64,000 nucleotides of DNA from Gibbula magus (lineage: Eukaryota; Mollusca; Gastropoda; Trochida; Trochidae), in NCBI GenBank assembly GCA_936450465.1, contig OW388300.1, forward strand, positions 42,068,358-42,132,357. The letters are read 5' to 3'. The translations under genes and the position numbers were made by a program. The notes below the pieces were generated by a model. That model had not been told where the DNA came from and ran no database searches. It saw only the letters and a program-made list of their open reading frames with translations. Below are positions 1 through 13,110 of the stretch, in pieces (position 1 is the first letter of the stretch; each line of letters begins with the position of its first letter).

Positions 1-149
1 CAAAAACTTTCGGTGCGAGTAGCTAGGGGCAGATAACTCCAAACAGCTTTCATTTAGTCTGTTCCAAATGCTTTCAAAACGTCGATCGTTTAAAAACTAT
101 GATGTGATTGGTCAGCTATATGACTGAGCTTGGTCTGCGCTTAACTGGT

Positions 150-1135
150 TCGGAACACAAACCTTTGCGAGATTTTCTCAGACCTTGTGGCGAGGAATCT
201 ACAGAACCACTTCGTATCCCGGTAGATGCATTATTTTGCAAATTTTATTCCTCGAGTCGATTTTGATCAGATTGGTTGTCGGCCGCTTGAATTGTACAGC
301 GTATGCACAACATGTCATACATATCAAATTTTACTTTGAACAAACTGACTATGCCTATCATTTACATGTACATATATGCATAAGTTACAAACCAAAATCA
401 TGTTTCTGACGAAAGTTTAATATGAGGTTATTTTATTTAATAGCTGTACATGAACTTTGTAGGTTTTGTTTTATATACATATATACGATCCTTGCAATTT
501 CATTTCACCTTACATGAAGCTCTTGCTGAATAGCTGTTCGTGGCATATAAGGATTTTTTAAAGTTCAATTTTAGCAATTGTTATTGTAAGAAAGTGAATC
601 AATGAGTTAGTATTTCATGGTTTTTGCTTTTAATAAAATATGTATTTGGTGATCGTGAGATATCCTGTAGTTTTCTTATTCTTATCGATTAAAATGTAAT
701 AGATATCCTGAATTTTTATGATACAAAGACTCCTGTATCTTTGTTCTCGAACCATTTTGTGAGTAATGGAATGATGCCAACAATACGGTAGCATGCATAT
801 TCGTACAGTCTGATTAAAATCGACGGTTTTCCGAGGAATAAAAATTGCAAAAAAGTGCATCTACCGGGATACGAACTCGTATCGTTCAGAGGTTTCCTCG
901 CAAAACCGACTGATAACAGCCCGTAGACTCCCATGTTCTGACGCAATTTGATGTGATTGACCAGCTATTTGATTGGGCTTTGCCTGCGCTAAACTGACTC
1001 GGAACACTCGCCTATACGTGGTGTTCTCAGACCTTGCGGCGAGGAAGCTACAGAACCTGTTCGTATCCCGGTAGATGCATTATTTTGAAAATTGTATTCC
1101 TCGGGACAAGGTCGATTTTAATCAGACTGCATATT
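150..1135. repeat. Three copies of a short dispersed repeat, one inverted
   Basis: A ~110-base unit containing TTCGTATCCCGGTAGATGCA and then a run ending in GATCAGA or AATCAGACTG occurs at about 160-290 (+), 800-905 (inverted) and 1020-1135 (+). The second and third copies face each other and could fold back. The TTCGTATCCC core resembles a tRNA T-arm/B box, so this may be a tRNA-derived SINE, but no A box was identified. No gene is seen in this interval. Confidence 0.6.
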
Positions 1136-1354
1136 CCTAAAATGAATATGTCACTTTTGATTTTAACCATACGCATTTCACATGCCGTAGTGCAAGGTAT
1201 ATGAAGTAATGAAATATATTAGTAAAACTATACACTATTAGATCCCTGAACTTTAACGCATCTTTAACAGTAGAAAAAACTCCTATTATCAAACGAATAA
1301 AGGACTATAAAGTGACTGCTCCACTCTTTGAAATATGGACATTTCCTGTTGGGC

Positions 1355-1800
1355 AGAAGGACTGTTTCGCCGAGCTCGACATCCTCGGTTACCCAGGGTC
1401 TTATATATGCTCCGTTTCTCTCAAACATATCACACATGGGAAACTCTGTCAGCGAAATCTATACTCAAATTATCCGCCCTTGGCCGGCGTGAGCCAATCA
1501 AACCGCTACGCAGCTTGGACCTGCGAGCCAATGACAATTCATATCACTTCGTTACAAAGCACGCGGGGTCATTTTGTTAGCCATCCGTCACCGGTTATCT
1601 CCCTTGTCCATTTCCGTCTTATCGTATTGAGTATTTTCGTTGGTTACTGACTTCGTCACGTCGGCCAAGGGCGGGTAATTTTAGTATAGATTTCGCTGAC
1701 AGAGTTTCTCTGATGAAATTTCCCATGGGTCATAAAGTGGAGAGTAACGGAGCATATATATAAAACCCTTGGTAACCGAGGATGCGAGCTCGAGTGCATG
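1355..1800. repeat. Fold-back inverted repeat
   Basis: Arms at about 1360-1485 and 1665-1800 are imperfect reverse complements. Both carry GAGCTCG, CCTCGGTTACC, a TATATATGCTCCG block and CTGACAGAGTTT. The loop is ~180 bases. The long open frames here run through the repeat and have no protein-like composition. It is probably a non-autonomous DNA element. Confidence 0.65.
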
Positions 1801-1834
1801 TGGAACACGTGCTAGGAAGGTGGTGTGATTCGTT

Positions 1835-2060
1835 GTGGGACTTGCCATTTGGGCTGCGTTTGTTTTGCACAATGAGTGTCGCACGTGTGATCAAATTCCT
1901 AATCGAACGACACTAGTGTCATTCTCTTGTGCACTCTTGAGTCACTCGAATTGAGGAGGGATGTCGTGATAGTAACGGAAGCACGTCATTTGACGCAGTA
2001 TTTTCAATAACTTGGCCAGCGATATTGTCTATTTTCTTCCTCACCCTCCGACTTACTTAC
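1835..2060 (+). repeat. Dispersed repeat, copy 1 (other copy at 43.15 kb)
   Basis: It shares GTGTCGCACGTG, TTGAGTCACTCG, AGTAACGGAAG and ACGTCATTTGACG in the same order with 43150-43465, and then CCTCCGACTTAC. The second copy has extra sequence before the final block. No coding potential was recognised. Confidence 0.6.
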
Positions 2061-3300
2061 ACTTATTAACACATTCGTAATTAGTCGATGTGAGTTTTTT
2101 TTATTTTGGTAAATGCAAAAAGTGGGTTATAGGCATGATAGGTGTATTCGGCCGGACACCATGAAATTTTACAGTTTCACTGATGTATGATTCCGTTGTA
2201 TTCATTTTCTCTTAATTTCAGGAATTCTAGGGGGGCGGGTAGGAGGAGGGGTAAGGTTTGAAAATTCAAAATCCATTACAGTGACACCAAAATGGTCACA
2301 ATTTTGTCCAAATGGAGATAACACCAAAGGTTGACTGAGTGCTATTTGATACAAGTTTTCACTCTAAATAGATTAAAGATAAAACAATATTGTTTTGTAT
2401 CATAAAACAAAAACGTTTATCGATTAGTTATATAATAAAATGATAAAAAAAATATTATCCATATTCCTACATAGATACATTTCAACTTCCAATGCACATA
2501 TATGACACTGTCACTGAAAATGAACACAAAAGCTACAAGGCTATGTACTTCCCAATCTGACAATTGAGAGTGTGCCGAAACAAGAACCTCTATAAATGCT
2601 GATTCATCTGTTATCTATATATTAGATATTTACTGCAATATGAGAGATGATTCTAAAGACTTCCAAGTTATATAATGTGACATGTGAAAATATTTAACCT
2701 TTCATTCATTGCTTTTGATTTTGCATATCTGTTCAAAGTAGCCATGTCGGAAATGCCTATAGCGCATGCTTAACCACAGATAATGGAAAAACGGGATATA
2801 TGTTTCACTGAAACAGCAACAAGACGGTCAGACTGGTCAGTTTCATCGAATGGTATTGTCGCGAATATAACTGGTTGCTTTGTAGGCCAGCACAAACTAC
2901 CTCGTGGTAGATAATGAACGCAGAGCGGGGAACGTTAGAAGCGGTACAATAAGTTTTTCCATATATAATACCAGTCGATAAAAGCAGCAAGTTTGAGTAG
3001 TCGCAGAGAACTGCATAGATAATATTATAGCCCTAAAAAAACAGTCTAGATCGGTTTTCAGATTTCTGTTACTGAAATTGATTACCATGTACGCACGCCA
3101 ACGTTGACGTTACTTTGTGTACGCATGGTACATCAGCGTAATTGAGTATTTACGAAAATGTAAGCGTAATTGTAGGCATTAGAACTAAGAGGAATTATGT
3201 TTTTTTTTATCTAATTAATGAGTAATTTACGCAAATACGCAACTTATCTGTAGCTCTGGTCAACATTTCAGCGTTGTTGGGTAGTGAAGAAGATGATGAA
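2061..3300. other. Stretch without recognised gene
   Basis: AT-rich sequence. The open frames are short (about 60 residues), overlap each other on opposite strands and show no recognisable domain. No clear inverted or tandem repeat was seen. Confidence 0.5.
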
Positions 3301-3317
3301 ACGTTTTTAAGGTCGTG

Positions 3318-3530
3318 ACCCCTGTGTCCTTATTTGAGGTCATGGGGTCGCGAACTCTACAATGTAGAATCCCCATTGGCAAAGGAGTCTGTATATAACA
3401 TTTCAGCTCTCAAGAGCATTGGTTCTGGAGAAGAAGTCGAAAAAGCGAAAAGTTTACAGACGGACGGACGCCGGACACCATGCCATAAGCCCCTCGGGCC
3501 TTTCAGGCCCGATGGCCTAAAAATGTAATG
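3318..3530 (+). repeat. Dispersed repeat with GACGGACGG tail
   Basis: The block contains CTACAATGTAGAATCCCCAT, a TTTCAGCTCTC motif, GAGAAGAAGTCG and then GACGGACGGACG, and ends in a perfect hairpin GGGCCTTTCAGGCCC. The same order recurs, diverged, at 9180-9445. I recall similar blocks as widespread in mollusc genomes. Beyond it, 3531-4060 shows no gene or clear repeat. Confidence 0.6.
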
Positions 3531-4069
3531 CACCCAAAGGACAAGAAGGCACGAAACGGTATAAAACACCACCAATCAGCATATTAAGTACCACTGTTCT
3601 AACAACCAGAATTTCAACATACCAAGATTGCACGTACAAGCGCAAGAGAAGGAAATGTGTACCCTGCAGTTGGGAGTACGACATATCCAGGTTGCTTGCA
3701 TCTTCGACTGCGCCCAAATCACAATACCTAGGCTGCAGCCAATGCAACAGGCCCTTCTGCAGGATGATGCCTTGTTATGTAACTCTACCTTTCTGCGAAT
3801 AATGTCACTATCTTGCAAGATTGTCACACTTATGACCTTTCTCAAACACTTGTTGAATAAACTACATTGAATAAGGACGATAAATCCGATATCGCTCATT
3901 CTTTTCCTACAGAGATTTCCGATCCTAGTTTTGTGTTCAGTTTTCATTAAAAACTAATGAAGAATGATTTTGGATGATAACAAGAATCTCACCCTCGTGT
4001 CTTCTGATATCAAATATATCAACACTCGTTGATAAAAGTAAAAATATCCTCGGTAAGCCTCGAATATGT

Positions 4070-4450
4070 GTTACTTTAATCAACTCGTGTATATATAGAG
4101 ATTATTACACGAGGAAGTGTGTCATATGACGAGTGTGAATTATTGTATTGCTCGAGCGAGAGCGAGGGTTATACATGAATTTGCACGAGTTTCGTAATGT
4201 CCTATGGCACACTTTCTTTATTACCCATTTTATTCCCTTTGATTCGCGTAAGATAAGTCAGCAAACGTCCCACTTCTCTTGCGACGGCTTGCTACAGTGA
4301 CGTCACGAACAATCGTTTTATGACGTCACAGACGACGAAATACGGGGAGTCGCGGTGAAACAATGGTTGGTAGGCAAACGTGATATGTGCACTTGTGCTC
4401 ATATCGAAAATATTAACTCGGTTATTTTCAACCATATGGGTAATAAAACT
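4070..4450. repeat. Paired-TGACGTCA repeat family, copy 1
   Basis: Contains CGAGCGAGAGCGAG, CACGAGTTTCGTAATG and two exact TGACGTCA palindromes at 4298-4305 and 4321-4328. It is bounded by TTTATTACCCAT on one side and ATGGGTAATAAAA on the other. Related copies lie at 25.5-26.2, 43.77-44.18, ~50.4 and 58.7-58.95 kb. Confidence 0.6.
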
Positions 4451-4983
4451 GTTAACACCAACCGTGATTATAGGAAGTGTATGTTTGGAATAATGTTAGA
4501 CTAATACTAACCGTATCAGTCTAACAGTAAAGACAGGTCATAATTTTCAAAAACGATGATCTTACATATGAACACAATGTGCACATTCAAAACAAAGATT
4601 GTTCATCATCAAAGTTATAGGAACGACAAACTTATATAACTTATAGTTCTCAATTGGTGATCCATATAGCTATTTGAGCTGACTAGACATATGTGAGAAG
4701 CTATGAAATTTACATGGATAATGAAACCATTATCTACTATTAACTCTTTACCAGGACCACAACATTATGTTCACGTTTAACGTCATCTGTTAAGGCAAGA
4801 TGATAGATGACAGACACAGACTTAATCATTTTCTGGTAAATGGTAGTTATTCAATATAAACTCGGTCAATTTCCGCTTGATAGACATAATTATCTCATCA
4901 ATTGTCAACCTCCCCAACTATCTGTTTATAAGTCAAACAGAGACGTAAAGACGTAATTGCAAACCTGCGTGAAAGCTTTCCTA

Positions 4984-5555
4984 CACTCAACCGCAAAAGA
5001 AACGTCACCATCCACAATACACGATACTTCAAACAACGAGTTATAAACACGACTGAACCAGAGTTACATTATGACTTCAGAAGTCAACCTAACTTAATTG
5101 AAATTTCGAAACATATTATCTGTTCGTATTTTTGAGAAACACGTTTTAAGAAATCGTCATTTCAAATCTCCGTAACTGCACAGGATTGGAGAGTCAAAAA
5201 GTGCTTTTTGGCTTATTTTAGGGGGTCCTACATTGAAGACGCGTCTTCAAATTCAAGTCCAAGAATATTTGTTTATGTCCACAACATTTTTTATTAATTT
5301 TGATTTCCACATTTTATGAATGTTCAAGTAAAATGTCAAATATTATGGAAAAATATTTTAAAAAGTGATATCTACATCCAAAGTGTACTTGAACAGACAT
5401 AAAAATAAAAGTATTATATTCTACTGTATGAAATTGCAGGTACGTCTTTTTAAAAAATGTTTCTGAAAAAGCTTTAAAATTCGAATTTCTCCTGAAGCAG
5501 TATTTCGTTTTTTACACTGTTGAAAATGTGGCGACGTTTCTTTTGCGGGTGAGTG
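4984..5555. mobile_element. TA-flanked short TIR element (MITE)
   Basis: Begins CACTCAACCGCAAAAGAAAC and ends with the near-perfect reverse complement (GTTTCTTTTGCGGGTGAGTG), with TA on both sides. Length is 572 bases with no ORF. TA duplication fits the Tc1/mariner superfamily. The left end recurs at 20573 (diverged, in the duplicate) and at about 37296. Its presence in both duplicates means it inserted before the duplication. Confidence 0.7.
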
Positions 5556-6349
5556 TAATCAATCCAAGGCTTCATTTTTAGTCATTATACTTCTATACTG
5601 GAAGAGATAAATGATATTCGCGATAAAGAGATAAATAGATTCATACTGATATACACATAACATAACGTGAGTATTTACTCTTGCTAATAACTTAATGTGG
5701 AAGTTTCTGAATGTTTAATGACTTTATAGTTTCCCTTTTAGCACAATTCATGTTTAATGCACCGTATCTTATAAATGCTGTAATCTCGACAATAATTTCT
5801 CTTCTCCATTATGATCCATAAACGATCTCCATTAATATTAACCTTGCTTATCATACATCGAAATTCACCGTGGAAGTAAGTACAGTGTTATACGTATTAA
5901 AGGTAATAGTATTGCCATCAATTATGAAACAATCTGAACTGATATACCTTGCCTTAATAGAATATCATTAATCTCTGAAGTATAAGGAAATTATGTTATC
6001 ATTTAGGGATAGAATTGCACATAAAGGCAATGCCATGTTAATGGATAGATCTAAGTGTATGCCGCGTACGAAATATTGATTTGTTTAAAACATGGATAAT
6101 TTATGAGTAAGTAAACTAGTAAGTAGCATTTTTTAAAGAAAATAGATAATGAAAAATATCACGAAAATAACCTCTTTAGTTAGATGAAAGAAAGCTAAAA
6201 TAACATTTCCTTTCAGTATGTCCTTGTGTGAAATAATTTTTCTATTTTACTATCTCTCCACAGCTACTACGGGAAATTTAAATACATTAAGTCAAATAAA
6301 AGGGACAAGGCTCCTTAGCTGATATAGGTTAGGTGAGTTGAGATGGGCC

Positions 6350-6935
6350 ACTTTCAATTGTATTTCAGATATATCACTGCTGCTAGCATTATTTCAGGGA
6401 GAAAGCCCGAATGACTATGCATTGCGATGAAACCTGCGGGCATCGGCTGGAAAGAGCGACCAATTGACCTTAATGCGCTAAAACTCAATGTAGCATTGCA
6501 TCCAAACCAAACCGTGTTGCAAGTAGAACAGTTGAACTTCTCTACTGCAGGCAAATGTGCAGAGCCCCTGGCGGGATTCGAGGTGATTTGAGTTAGGGTA
6601 ACTGAGTTAGGGTTTAACGCCGCTTTCAATAGTATTTCACTTATATCGCGGCTGCTAGTATCATGGCAGGGAGAAAGCCCGCAACGCCATGTGGCAATAC
6701 ATTGCGGTGAAACCTTCGAGCATCGGCTGGAACTAGCGAACTTGAACAAGAGTACTGCGCTGAAATTCAGTATAGCATTGTACCCAAACCTGACTGCGTG
6801 TAGAACAGTTCTCTACTGCAGACACAGTTGCCATGCCCCTTGCGGGATTCGAACACCGGACGTATTGATCCGAAGCCGCACGCGCTAACCACTGCGCTAT
6901 CCCGCCTCGGCGGGTTTCGAACCAAGGGTCGTCCC
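6350..6935 (-). repeat. Two tandem tRNA-derived SINE copies
   Basis: Two related ~270-base units, about 6350-6600 and 6610-6905, share GCTGCTAG, GGGAGAAAGCCCG, GCATCGGCTGGAA and TCTCTACTGCAG in order and end in a tRNA-like head. Only the second keeps a full head. They lie in the part of duplicate 1 that duplicate 2 lacks. Short frames in both directions are by-products of the repeat. Confidence 0.6.
6835..6905 (-). ncRNA. tRNA-like SINE head (A and B boxes)
   Basis: On the minus strand TAGCGCAGTGGTTAGCGC (A box) is followed ~30 bases later by GGTGTTCGAATCCCG (B box), the internal RNA polymerase III promoter layout. The acceptor stem does not close convincingly and related sequence continues past the 3' end, so this is a SINE promoter rather than a working tRNA gene. 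Confidence 0.6.
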
Positions 6936-7761
6936 CAGTTGATAAAGTGCCTGATCAACGTAACTGTGCAAGGGCCCCTTTATTGCCCATTTAATTTAAT
7001 CTTTCTACATGCTCCGTCTTTGTGACCTCGAAGGTAATTCAAGTACATGGTAATTTAATACTATTTATTCATAGACCGCTTTATCTGTCTCGCGAAATTC
7101 GTTGTGTGCGTATCTCTTGTATCCTTGTATCTGTTATCTTTTAAGTGGTATGTGCGATCGATTGAATAATTATCAATACTATTTGTAACAACCGTATGTC
7201 CCTGGAATAATATGTACTTCCAATAAAATACTATGGCTTTTGTCAGTTGCATCAGTATGTGCATAGTGAATCATAACGCATTCATAAACTGCCCAGCAAA
7301 AGAAAGTTCTCACTTTTGTTGGTTTTATCATATGTATGATTTTCAATGGCAAAGAATACTTCAACATGTTTTTTTTATAATTTAAAACAATAACTAAATT
7401 AAATTTTAAATTTCCGCAAAATATATTGTTGATGATAAACTACTGTTCAGCGACATATAAGACATATTTTATGTGAAAATTTGTAAATGTGCCTGATCTG
7501 CACACTTTAACAATATTATAAACACGGTCATGTTGGTGTAAAATGTCATTTCTTACCCCTGTCTTCATTAAACAAAGATATTTAAACTAAAATGTAACTA
7601 CAGTCACCAATTAATTCATTCCAACTACTGTATATAAGCATTATTGTATCGTGCCATAGTCAAATGCATCTGATATCTTTTTTTATATTGATTTGCTCAA
7701 AAACAACTGAGGTGTGTACTTTCTTTTGCTCGGTAGTATATTACATTTGTATATGCTGACC

Positions 7762-7890
7762 TAAGCATGGTACAGTCAGTAGAGATGTTTTCAGTTTCAC
7801 CTCTTTGGTGATATTTGTAGAATTATAAGGGAGCTAAAACCAGGGCAAGTAACATCAGGTTTAACCCTTATTCTCTGAATACGTTTTGAA

Positions 7891-7969
<79 letters not shown>

Positions 7970-8190
7970 ATGCATTATCTTATTGTACTATATGCCTCAC
8001 ATGCGATCATCTACGAAATAAAAGAGTCTTAGTCTATCCTAGCATAGTACAGTCGGACTCACTCTTGCAGTAAAGACGTTTTGGACATTAATTCTCTGGT
8101 GATATTTGTAGAATAATAAGGGAGCTAGAACTAGGGGAAGTAACACCAGTTTAACCCTTATTCACTGAATACGTTGTGAAGGTTTATATA
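7762..8190 (+). repeat. Tandem duplication with TA microsatellite
   Basis: Two copies of a ~130-base unit (GGTGATATTTGTAGAAT, AAGGGAGCTA, TTTAACCCTTATTC, GAAGGTTTATATA) begin near 7790 and 8085. In the first copy the terminal TATATA is expanded to ~71 bases of TA (7894-7964). In the second it stays short. This suggests microsatellite birth from an element tail. Confidence 0.7.
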
Positions 8191-9179
8191 CATATCCGTT
8201 TTTGTGAAACTTTTATGAAACGTGGTTTCAGCCATTAACCTTCTAACTGATAAATATCTTGGATTAAAAATGTATATCGTACTTTCATCTAGAACCACTG
8301 GAGCAGAGTAAAAGTTTTTTTATGACAAATTGGATGACCCCAATATGAATAACGGTTTTATCATGTCGAGAACAATATCCATTGCATTATTAACAAACAG
8401 AAATTAGTGTAGCAAAATATATACCTATGATTGAGGAATAGATAACCGTGACAAACGTGGAGTTGCAACATCTAGGTAGCTGCAAACTCTCAATTTCATA
8501 TTGGTTTCAGATATAGAGTTTTTCGATCAAACATTTTTCGACAACATATTGCCAAATATCAGCCTAAACAATAAGTCATCCAGGTTGTATAGTCTCTATG
8601 TATAAAACTGGGATATTTAAAATTTCCGTCTAAAAAACCATCTTTATCAACTTTTATAAGAGTTGTCCTATTAAAGCTCTAGTCGCTGTAATGGTATCTC
8701 TGAGGTAAGCAATACTTACCGTATTCATCTAAAATAGTTATTTCGAAATCCTATTACCGCGTTTTTGTCAACATTTTTTAGAAAAATCTGAAAATTCAAC
8801 ATCCGCCTCGATGCGTTGATGTGTGTTATTTGACTTGGTAAAACATTTCTTATCTTTAACACATCATACCTCAATTCCATATCTTGGTAATTGTTATACA
8901 GTCGGCAATTTGACCCTGACTCAGAATTTAAACTCTAGGAAAGAAGATGAAATGGTTTCAGTGGTGCCGTCTTCGTGGCCACCGACTAATCCCATCTTCT
9001 ATTCATAATCTCCATCTGCCAAAGTTCTGCCAAAATGTCAGTGTAATTAATTTGTGAGAAGAAGACACTTATTTTTCCGGACATGACATCTGTGGCCCTT
9101 TCCATTTATAGTTCTAAGGGGCCAAATAATCTGTTCACAAGGTTTTAGGTTTTAAGCTCTGAGGAAGAATACTAATTTA

Positions 9180-9445
9180 GAGCGCGATCACCAAATCTAC
9201 AATGTATAATCCCCATTGGTTGAGGAGAATATACACACGATTTCAGCTCTCTATGGTTTTTAGTTCTGAAGAAGAGGATGAATATAGGTTTTAAGGCCGT
9301 GGCCCATGTTGTCCGGTCACCGAAGCTACTATTTTAAATTTCCATTGACCATAGAGTCTGTAAACAAGATTTCAGCTCTCTGAAGTCCGTTGTTCCAGAG
9401 AGGAAGTTGAAAACGCTTACAGTTTGCGGACGGACGTACATGTCA
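9180..9445 (+). repeat. Dispersed repeat, GACGGAC family, second locus
   Basis: Two in-line degenerate units carry TCTACAATGTATAATCCCCA and GATTTCAGCTCTCT, then GCGGACGGACG. Diverged relative of 3318-3530. Confidence 0.55.
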
Positions 9446-9599
9446 TGTTATACTTCCATCGGACCTTTAAAGCATGAAGAGCTAAAATGCTAGAAATGTC
9501 ACTAGCAAATATGTCAAATGTAATTTTATAGCTGGCAATATAATATTTATCAGAAGAAGGTCAAGGAATTGATATATAGTTCATGTAGTTGAACAGCTT

Positions 9600-10640
9600 G
9601 ACCACTACTACAACTACCTTTGCCATGACCGAAACCTCGTTCAAAACAACCTACAGAACACTAGGTTCACCATGACAACTAGAAACAACTGTATCCCTGT
9701 GAGCTAATTTTGGCATACTTGTCAACATTACAGTCTGATCACGTGTAGTTTCATCTTCCATAGTGACAACCAACACTCGAAGGTTTCACTGCCACAATGG
9801 CATAACAGGATATCAATAAGGTACATGTTTTGGTGCAGTCTAAGGCGGTGGTCCAAACCCGCCGTACATGCAAGTACGTGCTGTCTTCTTGCAAAAGCGC
9901 GGGCGTTCGGGCTACGGATTCACAACAGTAGGGGTGACGCGCGTCCTGTACCACCTCTACCACTCCATGAGTTTTAAATTTTGTTTTCCTTAAAGTCATT
10001 TACTCTACGGATGGCCCACAGTTTAGCACTTGCATACTGAGAACATTATAAGTGCGCCGTCCGTTCTTACTTGGCACTTCCCAAATTCAATTGTCCAATG
10101 AGCACGCAGAACTCACGTGGACCGCACCGAGTAAGCAAGTGCTCGCTCTTAAACACGTTGTGCGCACTGATTTCTGCAGCGGCGGCGTCCAGGTTGCCTC
10201 TGCCTCTCCGATATAAAGGCGGGTAAAGTGAGGGAGAAAGGACACCGTACGCGAGTAGCACGCGTAAGTACGGTCTCCCATAACGGTACGATAACGTGAC
10301 AATCGAAAGGAGATCGTAGGTTGTAAGCACGCTCTACTCACTTATAACCTGCACAACGTAAGTTGCACGACCCGGCGTAGTGTACGGGTCACGTATTTAC
10401 ATGCTCCCTCCATGTTCTTGTCACTTCCGTCCACGTTTTCGGAAAAACGTTACCGCCGTGGCCTGCCCAAAAAAACGTACGGACAAAAACACGCACTACG
10501 CGACTATACGAGCTTTTAATTCTTTAGATGCTGTTCAAGTCAGAGACTTTGAGGAAGTAAAGTCGACTGCTCTTCGGACATACGAGGTCACTAGCGAGGC
10601 CTATATTGTGTAGTTTCATCTAAGCTTGCTAGCCGACGTT
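9600..10640. other. CpG-richer stretch without recognised gene
   Basis: 9.75-10.6 kb is visibly richer in GC and CG dinucleotides than its surroundings and has a TATAAAG at about 10212 (+). Open frames of 77-87 residues on both strands overlap and show no domain. It could be an unmethylated regulatory region or a young repeat. The sequence does not decide. Confidence 0.3.
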
Positions 10641-10645
10641 TCACT

Positions 10646-11033
10646 GCATTGTACCAACACATTGGCATGACATCACATATAATCAATAAAAGTATGTGCT
10701 GTGATGTACACGTTAGTTTTTTACGCTACATACAACCAAAAGCATCTGACCAAACCTCGTCAGTATATAGAATGTACGCATTTACCCAATTATCTTGCAA
10801 AAGGAAAATATATTTTGCAACTGTTTTTTTTACAAAGTTCTGAGGTATCACTTAAATGTACCACCACACTGGCATGACATGAATCTAACCAATAAAACTA
10901 GACGCTGTACATTATAGTTCTCTTGTACATAAAACAAAAAGCATCTAACCAATCCTTGCCAGGATATAGAATACACTTCGTATCCAATTTACCAAATAGT
11001 CTTTCAAAAGGAAAACATTTTGTTTTATTGTAT
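10646..11033 (+). repeat. Tandem duplication, ~200-base unit
   Basis: Units at 10646-10840 and 10855-11033 share GTACCA.CACA.TGGCATGACAT, AATCTAACC/ATAATC plus AATAAAA, AAAGCATCT.ACCAA and CAAAAGGAAAA in order. No ORF is shared between them. Confidence 0.65.
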
Positions 11034-11297
11034 ATGATAGTCCAAATATCCGAGTCTGATATAGTTTTAGCTTGTGTTGGAATGTTTTAAAATGAAACCA
11101 AACTCGGAAGCTTGGGTTTTGAATTTCTTTTGACATTTTCAAAGGCAGAAAAGGATAAGATTTCAAGGACGTAAATATTTTTCTCAGGGTAACTTGGTTT
11201 TTTTGCTATCGGCAACAAGAATCAATACATATCGAATTTCATCATAAATATTTACAACATATTTTGTAAAAAGTATATGCTTCCGATATCGTTTTTA

Positions 11298-12181
11298 ACC
11301 CCCATGTCACACTGAGCATGCGTTTTCATGGCGTTTCCCAAAGTTCTAAAGTTAAGCAAAACGCTAGGGAACCGTAGTGAGAGCTCATAGAACGTGTTAG
11401 TGTCGCAGTTGAAGCTCTCAAGGACCCACTGGGAACACCAAGAACGACCAAGAATCCCGAAACTATGCGTTTGTTTTAAACTTGTTTTAAACACACGTAG
11501 AGGTGCAGGGTTCATGCGAGAGCACCAGGGGAACGTAGTGCAGTCACCGTGGCAACCCAACGGAAAGTCCTTGGACGTATAAGAAACGAAATGGGATCAT
11601 TTTGGAGCGAGTTGGAAACGTACTACTTCTGTCTGGATATTCATGGGGTTTACGTTTCTATTGCGCTGTTACTTTACTTCTATCACGTCTCTTGCGATCC
11701 TACTAAGTTCAAAGTGTTCTGAGGGGGTTCACAACAAGTTTGCACTACGTTCAATTTCCGCTCTGCTAGATATAACACCAACATCATTTATAAGTCCACA
11801 TAAAGCATGATGGCTTGAGAGAGACAACGTCTTGTCATTGCGCAGTTAGCACATTTGCAAGCAATAGACTAATGAGTGAATTTACCCCCTGCGTAGTGGG
11901 GTATTTGTAAGCGTATTATACACGTTGTAATAACCCAGTAAGAACGTAGGAGGAATTTGGTGTACATTCACAGAACACAATAGCAACATACTAAGAACGC
12001 AAAGGAAATCCCACAAGGAACGTACATGGTTGTATTGAGAGAGTGGCAGTTGAGTCGAAAACGCAGCAAAACTGAGTTAGAAGCGCCTTGATGTGAAAGA
12101 AACGATATTTTTCGGGGTTCACACGGCGTTTTCAATGAAAACGGCCCTTTTGAAGAACGCACTGCAATGTGACAGTGATGT
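11298..12181. mobile_element. Non-autonomous element with imperfect TIRs
   Basis: The left end CATGTCACACTGAGCATGCG and the right end (reverse complement CACTGTCACATTGCAGTGCG) are imperfect inverted repeats; subterminal GCGTTTTCA/TGAAAACG motifs also mirror each other. The ~880-base interior has only shadow frames. Superfamily not assigned. Confidence 0.45.
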
Positions 12182-12836
12182 TAAGAATATCTGTTTGACA
12201 ATGAATTCCCAAGGATTTACTAAATTAAACTTCTAATTTTTAATTTATTCAGGTTCTTCAGTGGGAAAACCACACGCATATGTTTCCGAAAAATATTGTT
12301 TTCAAAATCTATCAAGTGCATCATTGTATATACCATAATGTAATTCGCGCCAGGTGCCCATTTTATTCTTCACCTCCTTTTCCTCTGAACGTGAACATAA
12401 ACCGAATTTGAACCACGAGCCTTTTTTTAAACGAGAATCTTGCAGTATATTTACCTGATTCTGAAGGTATGTCAAATGAATAAATAACCAAATATTTTCT
12501 CGAGGAAGGAAAAATCGATTAAAACCGTTCTTACTGAATCGTAGTTCTTCAACATCATATGAAACATGCTGTTATTTTTTGTAATCAGCTTTCATCGACA
12601 AATAAATCTATTTAGCAGAACTCATTTCTTATCCAATTTGCTGTTTATGTTCACTCGTCTCGATTTTAACTCAATGATACAATTTGTTTCTTGAAAGGGG
12701 GATTTATTATTAACGACACGAAAATACTACCAGTTGTTTTGTTAAGGACGGAGCTGGACGCCAAAACGGTTGTACGAGCATGACACAATATTTCTATATG
12801 TAAATAAAGAGAAGACGGTTCTCTTTGATGTCAACA

Positions 12837-13110
12837 GATAGGCGCAAAACACAGGCCCAAGACCCTAAATATACACCTACGTATAATACCTACCTATGTA
12901 ACATATAAAGAAGGTATGACACTGTCCGCCATCTTGAATACTGGCAAAGGACCGGAAATGGTTACACTGGTTTGCTGGTTCAAATACACTTTGTTACATT
13001 CGTAGACTGATCCAAGTTTACATTTCCGGTCCTATGCCAGGATTCAAGATGACGGACAGTGTCATACTAGACATATATACGTAGGTGTTTATTTAGAGTC
13101 TGGCGCCTAT
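12837..13110. mobile_element. Fold-back MITE
   Basis: Ends ATAGGCGC and GGCGCCTAT. Arms share TACACCTACGTAT, GACACTGTCCG and CATTTCCGG/CCGGAAATG, so most of the 274 bases can fold on themselves. A diverged, interrupted copy lies at 43605-44203. Confidence 0.7.

Larger units (their letters stand above)
4474..9590. repeat. Old segmental duplication, copy 1
   Basis: Blocks match 20017-22725 in the same order, for example AGTGTATGTTTGGAA at the start, AAGATTGTTCATCATCAAAG, GATAAAGTGCCTGA in the middle, ACGGTTTTATCATGTCGAGA, and AGCAAATATGTCAAATGTAA near the end. Copy 1 carries extra sequence at about 5876-6935 (including SINEs) and 7500-8325 (including a microsatellite). No gene was recognised inside; most of the interval is AT-rich. 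Confidence 0.6.

Noticed and set aside
3576..3947. 123-residue minus-strand ORF with overlapping plus ORF
   Set aside because: Composition not protein-like, no motif, no splice context. Opposed frames share the same DNA.
6835..6905. Functional tRNA gene
   Set aside because: A and B boxes are present but the acceptor stem does not close and related repeat sequence continues on the 3' side; a SINE head fits better.
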